64,000 bases of DNA from Tenodera sinensis (taxonomy: Eukaryota > Arthropoda > Insecta > Mantodea > Mantidae). The stretch spans positions 142,581,538 to 142,645,537 of the forward strand of contig CM060961.1 of NCBI GenBank assembly GCA_030765045.1, written 5' to 3'. Below the pieces are notes generated by a model. The model saw only the letters and a program-made list of their open reading frames with translations. It made no database searches and was not told the DNA's origin. The first letter of the stretch is position 1; each line of letters starts with the position of its first letter. This document shows positions 1 to 11,038 of this stretch, in pieces. Made by a program: the position numbers and the translations under genes.

Positions 1-839
1 CAAATATTCGCCTTTCAGTTTGATTCACTTTACGGTTCCTGCATAAATTGTACAATAACGTACGGTAATACGTATTGTACTGTACTGTAAAACGTTACCT
101 GTTAAGTTTAAGAAAGATTTAGTAATGTGTCACACGGTGCTGACGCGGTATGTCTCACGAGTATAAGTAGCTGCGGAAGAAATCGTTGACCTTGATCCCT
201 ACCCGTCACTACATCTCCCTCAATTTCCTCAGTTGTTCTACTGTTTTCAAACGACACGTGTCATTAAGCTTATCGCGTGTATTTCAACCGGATTGTTTTT
301 GTGTCTTATCAAAGTGTTTGGGAATGTAATTCAGTGTACAAGTTTAAAATGACATCAAAGCGAAAGAAGGTCGTGGTTTCAATGGATAAATGGATGGATG
401 TTATTAATCGAATTGATGAAGCAGAAACATGGAAGAAAATGGCTGCTGAATTGGAAGTTGCTACACACCAGGTGACAAACATTATGGTATACTTGAAGCG
501 TCAACCCGATACCACTCCAGCTGAACTATTAATGATCAAGGGTTTGCGTGACCTTACTTCGTTCAAACGCCACACTTGTTCGAAGCAGAAGAAAGTGGAT
601 CAATTCTTTGTTAAGAAATGATGCGATTTTGTGATGTTCATATTTTTTTAAGGTCTTGTAAACAATACATATTATGTACTGTACATAATTTTGTAACAAG
701 ACATAGTTTTTATCGTCACAAACGGCAAATTTGCTTATTTAAGGATTTAAGAATTTTGTTTGCTTATTACCCGTATATCCCGGATCATCCGGATTGCCTT
801 TGGTCCCAGGTAGTCCAGATAAATGAGGTTTTACTGTAG
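1..839 (+). mobile_element. pogo/Tigger-like DNA transposon, internally deleted
   Basis: A 91-codon transposase remnant lies at 349-621. The right end, 730-839, runs into a terminus reading GAGGTTTTACTG followed by TA, which is the reverse complement of a Tigger-type CAGTAAAACC terminus with TA target. The left terminus is unclear. A degraded match, ACTGTAAAACG, sits near 84-94, but the element could start before the window. Classification rests on the terminus together with the protein ends. Confidence 0.65.
349..621 (+). pseudogene. Tigger/pogo transposase remnant (N-terminal HTH joined to C-terminal tail)
   Basis: The open frame begins with MTSKRKKVVVSMDKW, a psq/CENP-B-type helix-turn-helix start (HTH about residues 8-45). 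It then passes directly into a tail ending SKQKKVDQFFVKK, which resembles the last residues of Tigger transposases. The whole DDE catalytic core, normally several hundred residues, is missing, so the peptide cannot be an active transposase. The deletion is in frame and the frame is still open over 91 codons. A start 24 codons upstream at 277 is possible, but the ATG at 349 matches the usual family start. Retained DNA binding is conceivable but is inference only. Confidence 0.65.
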
Positions 840-2028
840 TCATAGAGAGCGCGTAAGTAAGCACGCAATTTCAATTCCCGCCTACCGTTCAAGAATCTAA
901 TCAATCCCTATCCCGCGCTCTCTTGACAAGCTACGATGTTTTGGCGGCAAGGGAGATTATGCGACATGAGTGGCAGCGGTCATAGTGAGCAAATTTACAG
1001 GAAACACACAGGTTGGATGGTAAACCGGTCTTGGTGTCACGTGACTCACCGTGCCGTGGGTGAGTCATATGCTGCCCCACGGTGGCGGAGCTGGACGCAC
1101 CTGATCTCCCCCAGTACATCTCTGCTACAGTATGTCACAAAAAAGATTACACTACGCACGAACTACAGCGAATGCGACAAACTTTCACTCACATTAAGGC
1201 AAAATCTCTTGATTATTAGTGACTGCCAGAAAACTTTTAAGTGTAAAATGATATACGTGATCTAACAAACATTATGGGAACGTTTTTATTTTGCCTTTTT
1301 AAACTATGCACTTATTTTAAACTATTCTGCCTTTTTTACGGATATGAAACATTCATTTGTTTGTTTTTTTTAATTGACGATCGTCAGAAAAAATACCTAA
1401 TTAGGTTTCCAATTTCTCGGTTACCGAATTTAATGCCCATTTGGGAGTAATGATAATAATTGTTTTCTCAAAGCAGTTACTTTCTTGCGGATTTCACTTT
1501 ATGAAGGACATACATATGTACGTCAACCATGTGTTCATGTTTCAAGTAATTCGCTATCTGGTTGTCGTAAATGTTCGCCGATTTACAACTCCATTGAGGA
1601 ATTTCTCATGGCATCTTTGCTACTTTAGATAAAGGATGGACTAGAATTTTGCAATGTTTTCATTGTTAATCCAAAAATATTGATAAGAAGGTTCAGTTGT
1701 GTAGTAAATCTCTTTACAGATACAGATAAGTGAGTATTTAAGTACAAAACTGAGCGTGTTTGGTAAGGAGTTTGTTTATAGATAATGTCCCCCCCCCAGA
1801 CAGATGGAACCATTTTACTCTGTAAACTACGTGAAAAGTCCGCAAACGATGAGAAGAAACATTTTATATAGAAATCGCGGGCAGTTCATCTCCAGGCAGT
1901 GCTTCTCCAGTAACCAAACACCTGTTTCCTACCACCCCTAAGCACACCCACCATAACAACTTGAGGAAGGCACGTGCACTAAAGAACTACAATGTGCGGT
2001 TTATTGACACAGTTTAAAGTAGCATTTA
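840..2028. other. no recognised gene
   Basis: There are short open frames of at most 109 codons (936-1265) without recognisable domains. A run of C at about 1788-1797 and AT-rich sequence are the only visible features. I see no gene here. Confidence 0.5.
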
Positions 2029-2195
2029 GACTGCCTCTGTAGTTTACGGTCAGCATGCTAACTTTCAAATCCAGAGGTCCAAGGTTTGATTCCTGGCTAG
2101 AGGGTATGTCTTTAGCCAGGATTACTCCCCATCCTCCATGGTGTCTGGAAGTAGGAATGGGAGCGTGAATGTGCATGCATGCGTGTGCGCGCGTG

Positions 2196-2237
<42 letters not shown>

Positions 2238-2242
2238 CGCGT
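2029..2242 (+). mobile_element. tRNA-derived SINE, family F, with (GT)n 3' tail
   Basis: A pol III B-box-like stretch (GGTTTGATTCC) at about 2082-2092 follows CCAGAGGTCC. The body continues GCCAGGATTACTCCCCATCC and ends in a pure (GT)n/(GC)n tract at 2183-2241. The same head and body, more canonical, occur in reverse at 58,471-58,741, where the B box reads GGTTCGATTC. Two independent copies with different 3' microsatellites support a SINE rather than a tRNA gene. Confidence 0.75.
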
Positions 2243-2683
2243 AACAGAAAAAAAGTAATACCAACCCAACGATTAAAATCATTGTACAATGACTGAACAT
2301 TGTTGCTGTTGGACAATTGTTCCAATTGTAAAAAGCCACCGATATCACCTGAGATGTTAAGCGCAGCATATAAATGCAAAACTTTGCAGCTGATTTCTAT
2401 AAGTCTGAATTACAAGCATGCAGTTTAATCGTCTTACTTACCTTACACGCAATTGAAGTAAATAACTATGCATCACATAATATTTACACATGTTACGAAC
2501 TCTTTAGAACATGTCTGAGGAAGAGTTATAAACTAATATATTACGCTACAAGAATGGATTGCGTTCAGTGAGTTCACCAGGAGCCATAAAGGTCTGTGGA
2601 CATTGAAGATGTCAAGGAAATGTACAGCTTAGTTATATATGTATATAAACATTAGATTTGAACAATGCGCATAAAATATATCA

Positions 2684-3098
2684 TATATTTAAACGAGCAA
2701 TTCTTGTACAATTCCGCGCAAATTGGAAACAGATCTAACGATTTCGATCAAATGTTGTATTCAGGCAGGGTTTTGCTTATTAAGTTTATCTATATATGTG
2801 TTATTCCTGAAAAAACGCGATTTTATGTGTAACAGTCACAATTAGTCAAAACCTTATTTTGGCCATAATTTCTCTGTTAATAGGCCAATTTCAACAAACA
2901 AGACAGGATATTAAAGGTCTTGTCACGGAAACGGCTCCAACAATTAGGATGAAAATTTATATTTAGTTAACATTTTGCCTTTCAAGTTTAACTAAATAAG
3001 TATCTTCCTACCCCCCCCCCCCAAAAAAAAAACCACGATTAAAAAAAAAAAAAAAAGAAAAGAAAAGCCGAGCGAAGCACAGTCAACCAGGTACTATA
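2684..3098 (+). repeat. repeat family R, full-length-like copy
   Basis: It starts TATATTTAAACGAGCAATTC and ends with the hairpin-like GCCGAGCGAAGC followed by a CAGGTACTATA end. The core includes GGATATTAAAGGTCTTGTCA. Other copies lie at 11,039-11,735 (+), 26,318-26,770 (-) and, as a short derivative, 27,573-27,722 (-). There is no coding capacity. The class is unknown: the hairpin near one end recalls Helitrons, but the CTRR end is not present. Confidence 0.7.
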
Positions 3099-3361
3099 CC
3101 AGGTGAGTCAGCTGCCCCTTATTCTCGAGTTTTATGCAATCCGCATTCTATAGTCCAACATGAAAACATCAACCCCATTATTAGGTTGTACCCGCGTATT
3201 TAACATGGATGTTAAACACTCGAAGAAATTAGTGCTAATATAGATGTTATCACATCGCCTTTTAATATATTCGTAATTAGACAGCTGACGTTTGCACTTC
3301 TGCAAATGTTCACTGGAACCAGCGAATATTACATGTTAAACGGAATGTTTACCTCACACGT

Positions 3362-3446
3362 TACTAGGTAGCTCAGTTGGAACGGGCGCAAGACTCCGAA
3401 GTAATCTGTCTGCTGTGCAGGTGGTTCGAATCACCTGCATGTACTA
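3362..3446 (+). tRNA. tRNA-Phe(GAA)-like pseudogene
   Basis: The A-box region TAGCTCAGTTGG, the anticodon arm AGACTccGAAGtaATCT and the B-box-like GGTTCGAATCA line up with eukaryotic tRNA-Phe. It is not a normal tRNA: residue 33 is C, the anticodon stem has a mismatch, the T stem-loop (AGGTG..CACCT) has an 8-nt loop, and only about 5 of 7 acceptor pairs form. It lies in the 3099-5577 element and could be a SINE head or a captured tRNA. A downstream T-run at about 3448-3455 resembles a pol III terminator. Confidence 0.55.
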
Positions 3447-3584
3447 ATTTTTTTGACCGTGCAATCCTCACAATTTACAAATTATTATTCTGAAAACGGT
3501 TATTATATTCATTTTATTGCTTTATTTATGTTTTATGGCATTCTTTGATGTTTCTTTATTGGTAAACTACAATTAAGTAGTTGT

Positions 3585-4651
3585 TTAAACATACCTAGAG
3601 GTGGGTACAATTGAAATAAGGATCACGTATACACAGGGTTGAACAGATCTACAAGCCACTGTAATACGCTGACGAAGGGTTTCTGGATTGTCCAGCTCCT
3701 CTGCATAAATGCGTTCTTTTAAATAACCCCAGAGAAAGAAGTCAAGGGGTGTCAGATCAGGTGATCTGGCAGGCCAGGGGACTGGTCCTTGTCTTCCTAT
3801 CCAATGACCAGGATGTGCAACATTCAAATGATTCCAGACGATCCTCGACCGATACGGAGGAGCGCCATCGTGTTGAAACCACATCGTCATTCGCTCCTGC
3901 AGTGGCACATTCCCTAGTAATAAGGGGTGAGCTACTGAGGAATTGCAGGTAGCGTGCTCCTGTTAGATTCCCCTCGAAGAATAATGGTTCAACAAGGTGG
4001 TCTCCCAAGATTCCACAACAGACATTTACACCCCACTGCTCTTGGAATGCTGCCCAATGAGGATCATCAACACTCCAATAGCGCATATTGTGACGATTTC
4101 CAGTTCCATTGTTGTGGAATCTTGATTCGTCAGAAAACAGTATCCTGGATGCGAATCTCACATCACTTGCTGCTTGCTCCAGCAACCATACACAAAAGAT
4201 CACTCGAGCTTCGAAATCTCTCCCGTGAAATGCTTGGTGTAAGTGCAAACGATAAGAACGAAACTTATTAGTGTTTAATATTCGCACTACAGAAGACTGG
4301 CTGATGTTCACCTCCTGAGCAACTGCCCGTGTACTAGTATGCGGATTGTTCTGGGTGGCATTCAAACTGCTTCTGCATTAACACCCGATGTTGCTGGTGA
4401 GTGTCTATGAGGAGGCATTCTTGCAAGCGATATGCTGTTACACGCAGACGCCTTTCAACATTCCGGAAGCTGTTTGCTGTTGGTTGTCGTCTATTCGGAT
4501 ATCTCTCCCGAGATATTTTCTCCGGTATATTTGCTCTTGCTTCTCCGTAGATCAAAAGCATATCTACGTATTCGTCTGTCGAATACATAATGAAAGACTG
4601 GCACAAAATATCGTGCGACACCTTACGTGTGGAGAACGCAGGGGTCGACAT
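3585..4651 (-). pseudogene. mariner-like (IS630-Tc1-mariner) transposase, DUF4817-type N-terminus, frameshifted
   Basis: Read on the minus strand, the N-terminal part (4651-4334) has LLIYGEARAN and RYPNRRQP, characteristic of the DUF4817 region of insect mariner-like proteins. The middle (about 4365-3757) has the helix-turn-helix STRAVAQEVNISQSSVVRIL and the first catalytic Asp in FSDES. The C-terminal part (3908-3585) has the second Asp in HDGAP and the third in the SPDLTPLDFFLWG block, 36 residues after the HDGAP Asp. The three parts lie in three different frames, so at least two frameshifts break the gene. The order of all domains is preserved, with a total span of about 1.07 kb, close to family length. 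It would have catalysed cut-and-paste transposition at TA sites. Clear terminal repeats next to it were not found. Confidence 0.9.
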
Positions 4652-4834
4652 TCACAACACAATACATCATGCCAGTCCAATGGCGCAGAAGTCATTACAC
4701 CTGTTCAATTACAAAATGCAGACAACCAAAAACGATTTAAATTATAATGACCTAAACGCTCAGGGACTTTATAATTAGATTATTGTGAATTCGGTTTCCA
4801 AGTTTTGATGAACATAAAAAAAAATATTTACAAT

Positions 4835-5250
4835 ACTGACACTCGAACCCATGTCATTGGGGCTTAGCGCAGAGGGCCCGTCACAATCCTGTTCAGCTAT
4901 TTCGATACTTGTGTAAAAGCACGTACCGCGTGCAATAGTAGGACTTGTAAGTCTGGCGCTATGCCATTGCCACCTCGCAAGTATTCGTACTTGATTTAGC
5001 CTTTTAAGACAGTTTTATTCATTTGCTGGGCGTTTTAATATTATTACTTAAATGGCAAAAGCTGTTATGCATATTAATTGAGATGCACGAGGCGTAGTTC
5101 ACGCAAAAATATAAATAAACTGTTGTTTAATAATATGCCCGTTTTAACTGTACGGGTCCATGATGGATGAGGCGTGTCTCTAAATTTTTCGTAATTTTTG
5201 GCAGCCAACCCCTGCTCTAAGTACAAGAATCCACCATTTTCTTTTTAACT
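4835..5250. other. degenerate tRNA-like/SINE scrap and unassigned sequence
   Basis: On the minus strand GACATGGGTTCGAGTG (about 4841-4856) is a B-box-like sequence. The rest of a tRNA fold is not convincing. The downstream AT-rich DNA up to 5250 shows no gene. Confidence 0.3.
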
Positions 5251-5899
5251 GACGTTGTTAGCGTACCTATATGATAGGTCCAATTTTTATGAGGCGTTTA
5301 CTGAATTACGTTGCTATGTATACTCTAATAAAAGGTTCGTAAAATCGGCTGGAAACCGGAATTCGCTCACAGTAAACGAGTCGTATGTTTTTGAGGTGTA
5401 CTTTAGCGAGGAGTGCGTTCTGTCCCTTAAACCGCTGTTGCTCTCAATTTTGCGCATTTCTCTCTTTAAGAACGTCAAGCAAGACATTTTAGTAAGCGCA
5501 AAACTGGACTAAGGTGCACATGGCGTTTGATGGGTGGCCTACCCTCCAAAAAAATAAGGCGCGGCTGACTCACCTGGTATATTGTATACAGGCAATATGA
5601 AAGCAGGAATGATTCTGCAATAAAATTATATGCAGGAACAAAATCAAATACTTCGCTGCAGTCGTAAGACTATAATCTGTATATAAAAATACAATTCGAG
5701 CTTTGTTTTAAACTTTCGCAAGACTTTAGCAGTCAGAACGTCTCGTCATTTTGTTATTTGATTAGCCATGGCTAATATCTATTGTCAGTTGTTCCATAGA
5801 GAAGCATCGAGTAGGAATCAAATTTAATTGGCAATGATTTGTCACTAAAAAGCTAGATACTACCTACTTACAGAGTAGGTGTATCTACTATTCAAAGTA

Positions 5900-5978
5900 A
5901 ATGTTGGAACGCACGCCCATTGCGATTAACACAAAGAGTGCATCGACGTGCCCTATTCTGCCGTACTCTCGCAAAGAC
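5900..5978 (-). pseudogene. C-terminal scrap of a second mariner-like transposase
   Basis: The minus-strand translation gives VFARVRQNRARRCTLC followed by VNRNGRAFQH. This matches the extreme C-terminus common in this transposase family (RVRQ..RRC..C...GG.HFQHLL). Only about 26 residues remain. A short motif AAAGTTTGTCGGT.TAATTTTGA occurs twice nearby (about 6008 and 6284). The second is followed by GACATCCTGTATA, similar to a mariner terminus, so an old element probably spanned about 5890-6323. Confidence 0.6.
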
Positions 5979-7450
5979 ACCAGCCATTTCTCTGTTTTAA
6001 AAGTTTGTCGGTCTAATTTTGAATAGTAACGCTGAGATTAACTGTAAACAGTGAGATGTTTGTGTTTTGTTTATGTGTTCTGTCTTTGTTTCTTGGATTA
6101 AGATTGTGTGCCTTATTAAGATAAATGCAATATTAAGTTGCATTGTTGATTTTGCCGTAAATACTTAAACTGGGTGGAAGATAGTAATCTATGATATTAA
6201 CTCGTATAGTGCTTAAACCAGGCACCGCAAGGAAAAAACTTATGTTAACAAAAAGCATTTCAAATAACATTATATATCAGCTCCCAAAGTTTGTCGGTAT
6301 AATTTTGAGACATCCTGTATAACGTGTAGATCAGAAACAGTAAAGGCTCTAATACTGAACATTGGAATACTCCGTGTGTTTCTGTTTTCCATTTGACGTT
6401 TGTTTTTCATTACCAATATCACTGTTCATGAAAAAAAAAACCATGAATTTTACAAATACACATTCTTTTAAGAACATTTGTACTGCCTACATCATGATAC
6501 ACACTATTTTCATTCTGTTACTTGCTAAATTCTAATAATCCTTTTTCCCTTTCTAATTTTCAGAATTGGTATACGTGCATTTTCATGTATTCTGATTTTT
6601 GAGTTCTAATTAGCGAACCTTTAGCTAAGGAATTTCTTGGTGACTGAATTCACTGGAATGGATAATGACCTAAGCTACACTGACTTATTGTTAATTTCTT
6701 TTGTACTCAACAGTAACTTCTTTTTCACTGACAGCATTGCAATTTGTGCTTCCTACATTATGACTTGATTTTAATTATGAAAATAATTTATTCTATGTTT
6801 CTGTCGCTCGCTTTTAAAAACGTGATTAATCTTATAAGTCAATAATTCCTGTATCAAACTTTAACTTGTAAAGCTTGCAAAAATATAAAGAAACATTATG
6901 ATGCTTTACTCTCATACGACTTTCTCTTCCAACAAAATGTATTGTTATAGCTATTCTATAGATTATTCATAAAGAGTTTACACATCTGTATAGTTTATAT
7001 TAAATACAATAAATGTCGGTCAAAATGTTGTCGGTGCACAAATCTTTCAAAAATAGGTTACTGCAGCTTGACTTTGTGATTGCGTCTCTTATATGACCTG
7101 TCCAGAAGCTGAATAACAGATTTCATATCATATCAGGGGTGTGTTGATTAAAACAGGGGAAAATCCAAACGAATGAGAGGATATATTCCCTTAAGCGACC
7201 GAAGTTACATAAAAGTTTTAACGCAAACTGCACATTTTAATGAGTTTTATATTTACCAGCAATAATTATACAGTTTATAGTTATATGAAGTTCTTTAAAT
7301 TTCTTTAAAGTTCTATAACAAGCTTATTAACGGAATTTTCAAGATGCAAGTTTTGTTGTCAGTGTCTGAAACACATGACATTTTAATGCAATATTGTTTA
7401 AGCTGTTTTTGAAGAAAGAAAGAAAGAGGGGGAAAAACAAATAGGAGTAA
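5979..7450. other. no recognised gene; AT-rich
   Basis: Apart from the possible mariner terminus near 6284-6323, no long open frame or repeat is visible in this AT-rich stretch. Confidence 0.5.
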
Positions 7451-7454
7451 AATT

Positions 7455-8700
7455 GTTCGTGCAAAGGCTAGTTTGAGATGGAGGGATTTGAAAGTGTGCC
7501 TGTTGTATCCTCGAATGGTAATGGACTTGAAGTTTACTATTCACTCTACGTTTAGCCTTTAATTATGTTGCTCTCTCTCTCTCCCTCCCTCCCTCCCTCC
7601 CTCCCTTCCTTCCTTCCTTCCTTCCTTCCTTCCTTCCTTCCTTCCTTCCTTCCTTCCTTCCTTCCTTCCTTCCTTCCTTCCTTCCTTCCTTCCTTCCTTC
7701 CTTCCTTCCTTCCTTCCTTCCTTCCTTCCTTCCTTCCTTCCTTCCTTCCTTCCTTCCTTCCTTCCTTCCTTCCTTCCTTCCTTCCTTCCTTCCTTCCTTC
7801 CTTCCTTCCTTCCTTCCTTCCTTCCTTCCTTCCTTCCTTCCTTCCTTCCTTCCTTCCTTCCTTCCTTCCTTCCTTCCTTCCTTCCTTCCTTCCTTCCTTC
7901 CTTCCTTCCTTCCTTCCTTCCTTCCTTCCTTCCTTCCTTCCTTCCTTCCTTCCTTCCTTCCTTCCTTCCTTCCTTCCTTCCTTCCTTCCTTCCTTCCTTC
8001 CTTCCTTCCTTCCTTCCTTCCTTCCTTCCTTCCTTCCTTCCTTCCTTCCTTCCTTCCTTCCTTCCTTCCTTCCTTCCTTCCTTCCTTCCTTCCTTCCTTC
8101 CTTCCTTCCTTCCTTCCTTCCTTCCTTCCTTCCTTCCTTCCTTCCTTCCTTCCTTCCTTCCTTCCTTCCTTCCTTCCTTCCTTCCTTCCTTCCTTCCTTC
8201 CTTCCTTCCTCCCTCCCTCCCTCCCTCCCTCCCTCCCTCCCTCCCTCCCTCCCTCCCTCCCTCCCTCCCTCCCTCCCTCCCTCCCTCCCTCCCTCCCTCC
8301 CTCCCTCCCTCCCTCCCTCCCTCCCTCCCTCCCTCCCTCCCTCCCTCCCTCCCTCCCTCCCTCCCTCCCCTCCCCCCTCCCCTCCCCCTCCCCTCCCCTC
8401 CCCTCCCTCCCCTCCCTTCCCTCCCTCCCTCCCTTCCTCCATTCCCTTCCTCCATTCCCTTCCTCCATTCCCTTCCTCCATTCCCTTCCTCCATTCCCTT
8501 CCTCCCTTCCTTCCTTTCTTTCTTTCTCTCTCTCGCTCTTGTTTTCTTTCTGTCACATCTCTCTCATACACACACAAACACACACAATTTTTTCTAAAAA
8601 TGCTTTTAGGAGTTTCAAGAGATTTAAAAACCTATGTCCCATTGAAATTTCAAAGCTGAATTTTTAGTGAAATACAATGCTTTCTCTTCTCTTTTTGGGT
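7455..8700 (+). mobile_element. family C element, degenerate, with a giant CT-rich array in its microsatellite slot
   Basis: The left flank (7470-7560: GGCTAGTTTGAGATGGAGGG, then TATCCTCGAA and ACTTGAAGTT) is a weak match to the family C segment that precedes its (CA)n. The right flank (8562-8700: CACACAATTTTTTCTAAAAA, then TGCTTTTAGG and GTGAAATACAATGCTTTCTC) is a clear match to the segment that follows (CA)n in intact copies. The array at 7568-8516 therefore sits where other copies carry (CA)n. Confidence 0.6.
7568..8516 (+). repeat. compound homopyrimidine microsatellite (CT)n(CCTT)n(CTCC)n plus a 13-bp unit
   Basis: Order: (CT)n and CCCT to about 7603, about 150 uninterrupted CCTT units to about 8210, about 40 CTCC units to about 8368, a C-rich irregular part, then six copies of the 13-mer CTTCCTCCATTCC (about 8433-8502). 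Almost all bases on this strand are pyrimidine over roughly 940 bp. Long frames on both strands through it are artefacts of the repeat. Confidence 0.97.
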
Positions 8701-8946
8701 AGTGTTTAACGCCCGCTTTTACTATATACTGCACCGCAGGTAGTGACACCGTTGATGCCTGGAATGAAGATGGAGCACCGGTGGAATGGTATGGCGGGGA
8801 AACCGGAGAACCCGGAGGAAATCCGCCTCTGCGCCGCTTTGTCCATCAATAATGCCACAATCAATAATATCCCGCCTGGGATATTGCGGGAGCCGCTTTG
8901 GTGAGAGGCGGATGGTCTAACAACTCCCCCACGGCGCGGCCGTGTA
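8701..8946 (-). mobile_element. tRNA-derived SINE, family A, diverged copy
   Basis: The reverse complement reads from a GC-rich tRNA-like head (GCGCCGTGG) through CCGGTTTCCCCGCCATACCATT, CACCGGTGCTCCATCTTCAT and GCGGTGCAGTATATAGTAAA to GCGGGCGTTAAACAC. The same order occurs at 13,591-13,839 and 48,230-48,477. The B-box region is altered, and the 3' end abuts the family C remnant. Confidence 0.8.
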
Positions 8947-10052
8947 GTAATTTCTCTGTCTACCATGAATAAGCGGTAGAGATGTAAAAAACGCTGCATG
9001 TATTCACACTTTGTCTTACTGAATGTCCAACGAAGGCTTACAAGAACATGGAACTTTTTAAAATATCGGATTGTCCATAAAAAAAAAGCTCAAAACCTCT
9101 GGGCAACCCTACTCTCTTGTTCATGAACAATAAAATATACTTGCTAACGATGTTACTAAACAATACCTATAAAATATTACCGTGCTGAAAAATAAAATAA
9201 AGGTATTTCCCCTACATTCTTACCGAAAATAGCATACAGGCAAAAAAAGAAAGATCATAGGATTAATATATCTCTACCCAATCAATATTTTGCTTCATTC
9301 ACTGAAAATAGTCTTATCAGCATGAGAAACTCAGTTACATTAATGTTCATTTCACATTAGGATGCGAGGGTTTTCAGAGCATGAAGCATCACGATGTTGG
9401 CTGATGGGTATAACTCATCCGCATCACTTCCTTACCTCTTTGATGTAGAAATGTTCTTACCTTTTCCACTAGTTAGCGCTGAGTGTTTATTTTCCGCCTT
9501 ACTCACGACGACTAACACCAGTTTTTATTCACGACAAATTTTACCCGGTCAATCGCATGTTTTTTCCCCTTATTCGTGCAAGATGGAAATGAATTTCACA
9601 CGGCTCAGAGATTTCCTGGAGCTTCGTTTAGCGAATCACTTCCCTCTGAATGAATTCACTCACGTTCCGCATTCAGGAGTGTGAATAAGCAACAAAATAC
9701 AAGGAACTTCCGTCACGGTTTTGTAATTTTAAGTGAGTAATGATGTAATAATGATACAAAAACACTTACGGGATCATTATTATTGTAACCATGTCAAGAA
9801 GTAAGTGGTCAGTATGGGGTATAGGTTATACGTTATACCTTATGCACTGCGACCGACAGAGGTCTATTATGGTTAACATCCCCCAGGAGGAGGGGATGAA
9901 ATAAAGAAACCACAGGAGACTACACGCTACATGGGCGAGCGGAGGTCTCCAACATTTCTGGCTCAAAGACCCGACTCACTATTGGAGATCTCCAGTGATA
10001 TCGAAATTAATTAATACTTTTATAAAAAAGTTTCAAAGTTGACCATGTAATA
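8947..10052. other. no recognised gene
   Basis: A 96-codon frame at 9394-9684 (begins MLADGYNSSASLPYLF) has no recognisable domain. The rest is AT-rich without visible repeats. Confidence 0.45.
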
Positions 10053-10054
10053 TA

Positions 10055-10378
10055 CAGTAGAGCATCAGTTATCTGAAAGTCGGCTCGCCAGCCAACTGAA
10101 AACCCTCGACTATGACTAAATTCGAATTTGTACACTGAGCTGAAACTGTACTATAAGACTGATCCAGCCATTTCACCCGCTATACTTAAGCAATATTTTA
10201 AAGCTTTACACAGCTTTTATTATGTAAAATAAATTTACAGTAAATTCTGTGTCTTGTGCACAGGTTATTCTTATTTCTCCTTCAACCCTTCAAAACACTA
10301 TCTCAATTTTTTCCCTTTAATGTTAATTATCTAAACACTTGATTAGCCAATACAATTGGGGATTACGACACTCTACTG
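10055..10378. mobile_element. pogo/Tigger-type MITE, 324 bp, TA target
   Basis: It begins CAGTAGAGCATCAGTTATCT and ends GACACTCTACTG, so the termini CAGTAGAG are inverted. Both ends are flanked by TA (10053-10054 and 10379-10380). It has no coding capacity. The length, TIR sequence and TA duplication fit a non-autonomous pogo-group element. Confidence 0.75.
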
Positions 10379-10531
10379 TACTTGGCGAAAAAGTGAGCTG
10401 GCATTGTCTTAACAGAAGTAATGATGGAGTCCAAAAATACATTGTGATTTATCAGTTCTTGGTTCTCACATATAACTTTTTTTGGTGAGGATAATGTCCT
10501 TTAACCTCTTTTCCCAGTATAGACTTGTATA

Positions 10532-11030
10532 CAGGTGTCCCTAAAAACCACAGACAACGCATGGTATGTTGTGCGGGATGCCAAATTGATCGGTTTTCAA
10601 GTGGGACACCCTGTCTGGAGGTGCGCGGTTTGGACGCTGGAGAGTGTCAGGGTATGAGATGGGTGTGCATCAATAAACCCAACATCGAGCTGTCTACATT
10701 ACAAACAGGCTTCGAACTATGTACCTCTTATGTCATTGCAGAGCCTATATTGGTGGTGGTGAACCTCAAGCACATGACCCAATACGTGCGGTTGTCTTGG
10801 GACATTTTCATTCGCTCCGTGGACTCGAGCAATAAGGTCCTCCACTGACATTACAGGAGTGCCATACACCATACTCTTCATACAACTCCACAGAAAGTAG
10901 CTGAGAGGTGTTAGATCTGCCTTTTGTGCTGGCCATAGAACTGATCCACCTCTACCAATCCTTCAACTTGGATATGCGACGTTGAGGCAATTCCACATAG
11001 TTACATAGTTCACCATTTTTCTGTTTACTC
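10532..11030 (-). mobile_element. mariner-like element fragment (3' terminus plus C-terminal transposase)
   Basis: The terminus ACAGGTGTCCCTAAAAACCA is followed by GACAACGC and GCGGGATGCCAAATTGATCG, the same long inverted-repeat sequence as the element at 33,187-35,241. The interior is the reverse-strand C-terminal transposase region, broken by stops. It is truncated near 11,030 where family R begins. Confidence 0.8.
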
Positions 11031-11038
11031 TGCCACTA

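Larger units (their letters stand above)
3099..5577. mobile_element. 2.48-kb inverted-repeat-bounded element of unknown class
   Basis: The left end CCAGGTGAGTCAGCTGCCCC and the right end, whose reverse complement begins CCAGGTGAGTCAGCCGCGCC, form about 25 bp of near-perfect terminal inverted repeat. Both are flanked by TATA (3095-3098 and 5578-5581), a probable 2-4 bp target duplication. The interior holds a tRNA-Phe-like sequence (3362-3446) and a mariner-like transposase pseudogene (3585-4651) that may be a later insertion or captured cargo. The remaining interior, including an 85-codon frame at 5255-5512, is not recognisable, so the owner transposase is unknown. Confidence 0.65.

Noticed and set aside
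2684..3098. Helitron assignment for family R
   Set aside because: There is a hairpin near one end, but no CTRR terminus and no clear A/T insertion site.
7552..8659. Frames of 300-364 codons (EGRK or LPSF repeats) in the CTTC array
   Set aside because: Microsatellite translation, open on both strands.
9394..9684. 96-codon frame as a gene
   Set aside because: No recognisable domain; the length is within chance expectation.
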